Positions 62,041 through 64,000 of a DNA stretch of 64,000 bases are shown here, in pieces. The stretch lies in contig NZ_JBFQGA010000003.1 of assembly GCF_040932435.1 (NCBI RefSeq), positions 1-64,000 on the forward strand, in the 5' to 3' direction. The stretch's first letter is position 1. Every line of letters starts with the position of its first letter. The notes below the pieces were generated by a model, which saw only the letters and a list, made by a program, of their open reading frames with translations, had not been told where the DNA came from and made no database searches. The position numbers and the translations under genes are program-made. This DNA comes from Kluyvera sp040932435 (lineage in GTDB: Bacteria > Pseudomonadota > Gammaproteobacteria > Enterobacterales > Enterobacteriaceae).

Positions 62041-63396
62041 ATGATGGCAGCACCAAAAATTACGTTTATCGGCGCAGGTTCGACCATTTTCGTTAAGAAT
62101 ATCCTTGGCGATGTGTTTCATCGCGAGGCGTTAAAGTCGGCGCATATCGCGCTGATGGATATCGACGAGAAGCGCTTAGAAGAGTCGCACATTGTTGTGC
62201 GTAAACTGATGGACTCCGCCGGTGCATCGGGGCACATCACCTGCCATACCCAGCAGCGAGCGGCGCTGCAGGATGCTGATTTTGTCGTTGTCGCCTTCCA
62301 GATTGGCGGCTACGAGCCATGCACCGTGACCGATTTTGAGGTCTGTAAACGTCACGGACTTGAGCAAACCATCGCCGATACGCTCGGTCCTGGCGGCATT
62401 ATGCGCGCGCTGCGCACCATTCCACATCTTTGGCAAATCTGTGACGACATGACGGAAGTGTGCCCGAATGCCACCATGCTCAACTACGTCAACCCGATGG
62501 CGATGAATACCTGGGCAATGTATGCCCGCTATCCGCACATCAAGCAGGTCGGGCTGTGCCACTCGGTGCAGGGGACTGCGGAAGAGCTGGCGCGTGATCT
62601 GGATATTGACCCATCCACGCTTCGCTATCGCAGCGCCGGGATTAACCATATGGCGTTTTACCTCGAGCTTGAGCGCAAAACCGCCGACGGTCATTACGTG
62701 GATTTGTACCCGGAACTGCTGGCGGCCTATGAGTCTGGGCAGGCGCCAAAGCCCAACCTGCACGGCAATGATCGCTGCCAAAATATTGTGCGCTACGAAA
62801 TGTTCAAAAAGCTGGGCTATTTCGTCACCGAGTCTTCGGAACACTTTGCCGAATATACACCGTGGTTTATCAAGCCGGGACGCGAAGACCTGATTGCCCG
62901 CTATAAAGTGCCGTTGGATGAGTATCCGAAACGCTGCGTTGAGCAGTTGGCAAACTGGCATAAAGAGCTAGAAGAGTACAAAACCGCCGAACGGATCGAC
63001 ATTAAGCCGTCGCGAGAGTACGCCAGCACCATCATGAATGCGCTATGGACCGGCGAGCCGAGCGTGATTTATGGCAACGTGCGTAACGATGGGCTTATCG
63101 ACAATCTGCCGCAGGGCAGCTGCGTTGAAGTAGCCTGCCTCGTTGATGCCAACGGTATTCAGCCAACTAAAGTGGGCACCATTCCCGCGCATCTGGCGGC
63201 GATGATGCAGACCAATATTAACGTCCAAACGCTGCTGACGGAGGCGATCCTAACGGAAAACCGCGACCGCGTTTACCACGCCACGATGATGGACCCGCAC
63301 ACCGCGGCGGTATTAGGCATTGAAGAAATTTATGCGCTGGTGGATGACCTGATTGCCGCTCATGGAAATTGGCTCCCGGCCTGGCTGCACCGCTAA
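62041..63396 (+). CDS. melA: Alpha-galactosidase MelA
   Basis: 451 residues, the E. coli length. Family 4 glycosidase that hydrolyses melibiose with NAD+ and Mn2+. N-terminal Rossmann motif ITFIGAGSTIFVKNILGDV, then the metal-binding Cys and His in VGLCHSVQG and GINHMAFYLELE, and the FVTESSEHFAEYTPW loop. The start has two in-frame ATGs, as in E. coli. Ribosome site GGGAG. Confidence 0.97.
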   Translation: MMAAPKITFIGAGSTIFVKNILGDVFHREALKSAHIALMDIDEKRLEESHIVVRKLMDSAGASGHITCHTQQRAALQDADFVVVAFQIGGYEPCTVTDFEVCKRHGLEQTIADTLGPGGIMRALRTIPHLWQICDDMTEVCPNATMLNYVNPMAMNTWAMYARYPHIKQVGLCHSVQGTAEELARDLDIDPSTLRYRSAGINHMAFYLELERKTADGHYVDLYPELLAAYESGQAPKPNLHGNDRCQNIVRYEMFKKLGYFVTESSEHFAEYTPWFIKPGREDLIARYKVPLDEYPKRCVEQLANWHKELEEYKTAERIDIKPSREYASTIMNALWTGEPSVIYGNVRNDGLIDNLPQGSCVEVACLVDANGIQPTKVGTIPAHLAAMMQTNINVQTLLTEAILTENRDRVYHATMMDPHTAAVLGIEEIYALVDDLIAAHGNWLPAWLHR

Positions 63397-63483
63397 AAAA
63401 TGATGGCGCCGGGCAAAGTATCCGGCGCTTTACCTCTTCCTAATAACAGAAGGCGGGCGCTGGTAACAGTGACCCGGTACCCT

Positions 63484-64000
63484 ATGAGCATCTCTCTGAA
63501 AACAAAGCTAAGTTACGGATTCGGTGCGTTTGGTAAGGATTTCGCCATCGGCATCGTTTACATGTACCTGATGTATTACTACACCGATGTGGTGGGGCTG
63601 TCGGTTGGCTTGGTGGGCACGCTGTTTCTCGTGGCGCGTATCTGGGATGCGGTCAACGATCCGATTATGGGCTGGATAGTGAATGCCACCCGCACACGGT
63701 GGGGGAAATTTAAACCGTGGATTTTTGTCGGCACGCTCGCTAACTCACTGGTGCTGTTCTTGTTATTCAGCGCCCATCTATTTGAAGGCACCGCGCAGGT
63801 GGTGTTTGTCTGCGTCACCTACATTCTGTGGGGGATGACCTATACCATCATGGACATTCCTTTCTGGTCGCTGGTGCCGACGATTACGCTCGATAAGCGC
63901 GAACGCGAGCAACTGGTGCCGTATCCCCGTTTTTTTGCAAGCCTGGCAGGGTTTGTGACGGCGGGTATCACGCTGCCGTTTGTGAGCGCAGTCGGCGGGG
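63484..64000 (+). CDS. melB: Melibiose carrier MelB, 5' end only
   Basis: About 172 codons are present, and the window ends inside the gene. Na+, H+ or Li+/melibiose symporter (GPH family, MFS fold). The N-terminus SYGFGAFGKDFAIGIVYMYL, the cation-site Asp in MYYYTDVVG and WDAVNDP-type WDAVNDPIMGW, and TYTIMDIPFWSLVP match E. coli MelB nearly residue for residue. 87 bases after melA. Confidence 0.95.
   Translation, partial: MSISLKTKLSYGFGAFGKDFAIGIVYMYLMYYYTDVVGLSVGLVGTLFLVARIWDAVNDPIMGWIVNATRTRWGKFKPWIFVGTLANSLVLFLLFSAHLFEGTAQVVFVCVTYILWGMTYTIMDIPFWSLVPTITLDKREREQLVPYPRFFASLAGFVTAGITLPFVSAVGG

Noticed and set aside
62176..62961. 261-codon open frame on the strand opposite melA
   Set aside because: Lies wholly inside melA, has no recognisable domain or ribosome site, and reflects the codon bias of the real gene.
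1..64000. Mobile element, prophage, toxin-antitoxin or defence system
   Set aside because: No transposase, integrase, terminal repeats, restriction, or toxin-like gene is seen; the inserted pairs near rne and rluC are ordinary transporter, regulator and hydrolase genes.

Overview
The window is chromosomal DNA from a motile member of the Enterobacteriaceae. Gene order and protein sequence follow the Escherichia coli region from ymdA to mfd closely, but several losses and rearrangements make it a related genus or species rather than E. coli. I cannot fix the genus from the sequence. I found no tRNA, rRNA, insertion sequence, integrase, prophage or CRISPR array. Most of the window is ordinary core genome, and I did not find a convincing undescribed system.

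Layout. 1-0.35 kb: 3' end of an unrecognised Gly/Asn-repeat protein. 0.6-7.1 kb: ymdA, ymdB and the osmoregulated periplasmic glucan genes opgC (reverse) and opgGH. 7.2-17 kb: small and housekeeping genes yceK, msyB, mdtG, lpxL, trhO, yceO, solA, bssS, dinI, pyrC, yceB, rimJ, yceH. 17-31.4 kb: mviM, murJ and the flagellar cluster flgNMA (reverse) and flgBCDEFGHIJ-KL (forward), with recognisable FlhDC and sigma-28 sites. 31.4-33.7 kb: an accessory MFS exporter/LysR regulator pair. 33.8-38.7 kb: rne with a long leader, and rluC. 38.7-41.2 kb: a second accessory pair (MFS transporter and secreted alpha/beta hydrolase). 41.4-52.9 kb: yceF, yceD, rpmF, the fatty-acid cluster plsX-fabH-fabD-fabG-acpP-fabF, then pabC, mltG, tmk, holB, ycfH. 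53.2-60.7 kb: ptsG, fhuE, mfd. 60.8-64 kb: the melibiose locus melR-melA-melB, with melB cut by the window end.

How the genes work together. opgC, opgG and opgH make and decorate periplasmic glucans. The flg genes build the hook-basal body, with export chaperone FlgN and anti-sigma factor FlgM. yceD to fabF couple ribosomal protein L32 to phospholipid and fatty-acid synthesis. mltG to ycfH mix wall, nucleotide and replication functions in one overlapping run. The mel genes take up and hydrolyse melibiose.

Departures from the E. coli order: clsC, yceI/yceJ, grxB/mdtH and the whole hinT-to-ycfS block are absent from their usual places. Two transporter islets are inserted next to rne/rluC, and the mel locus sits beside mfd. 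REP-type palindromes lie at several of these joints and also split flgG from flgH.
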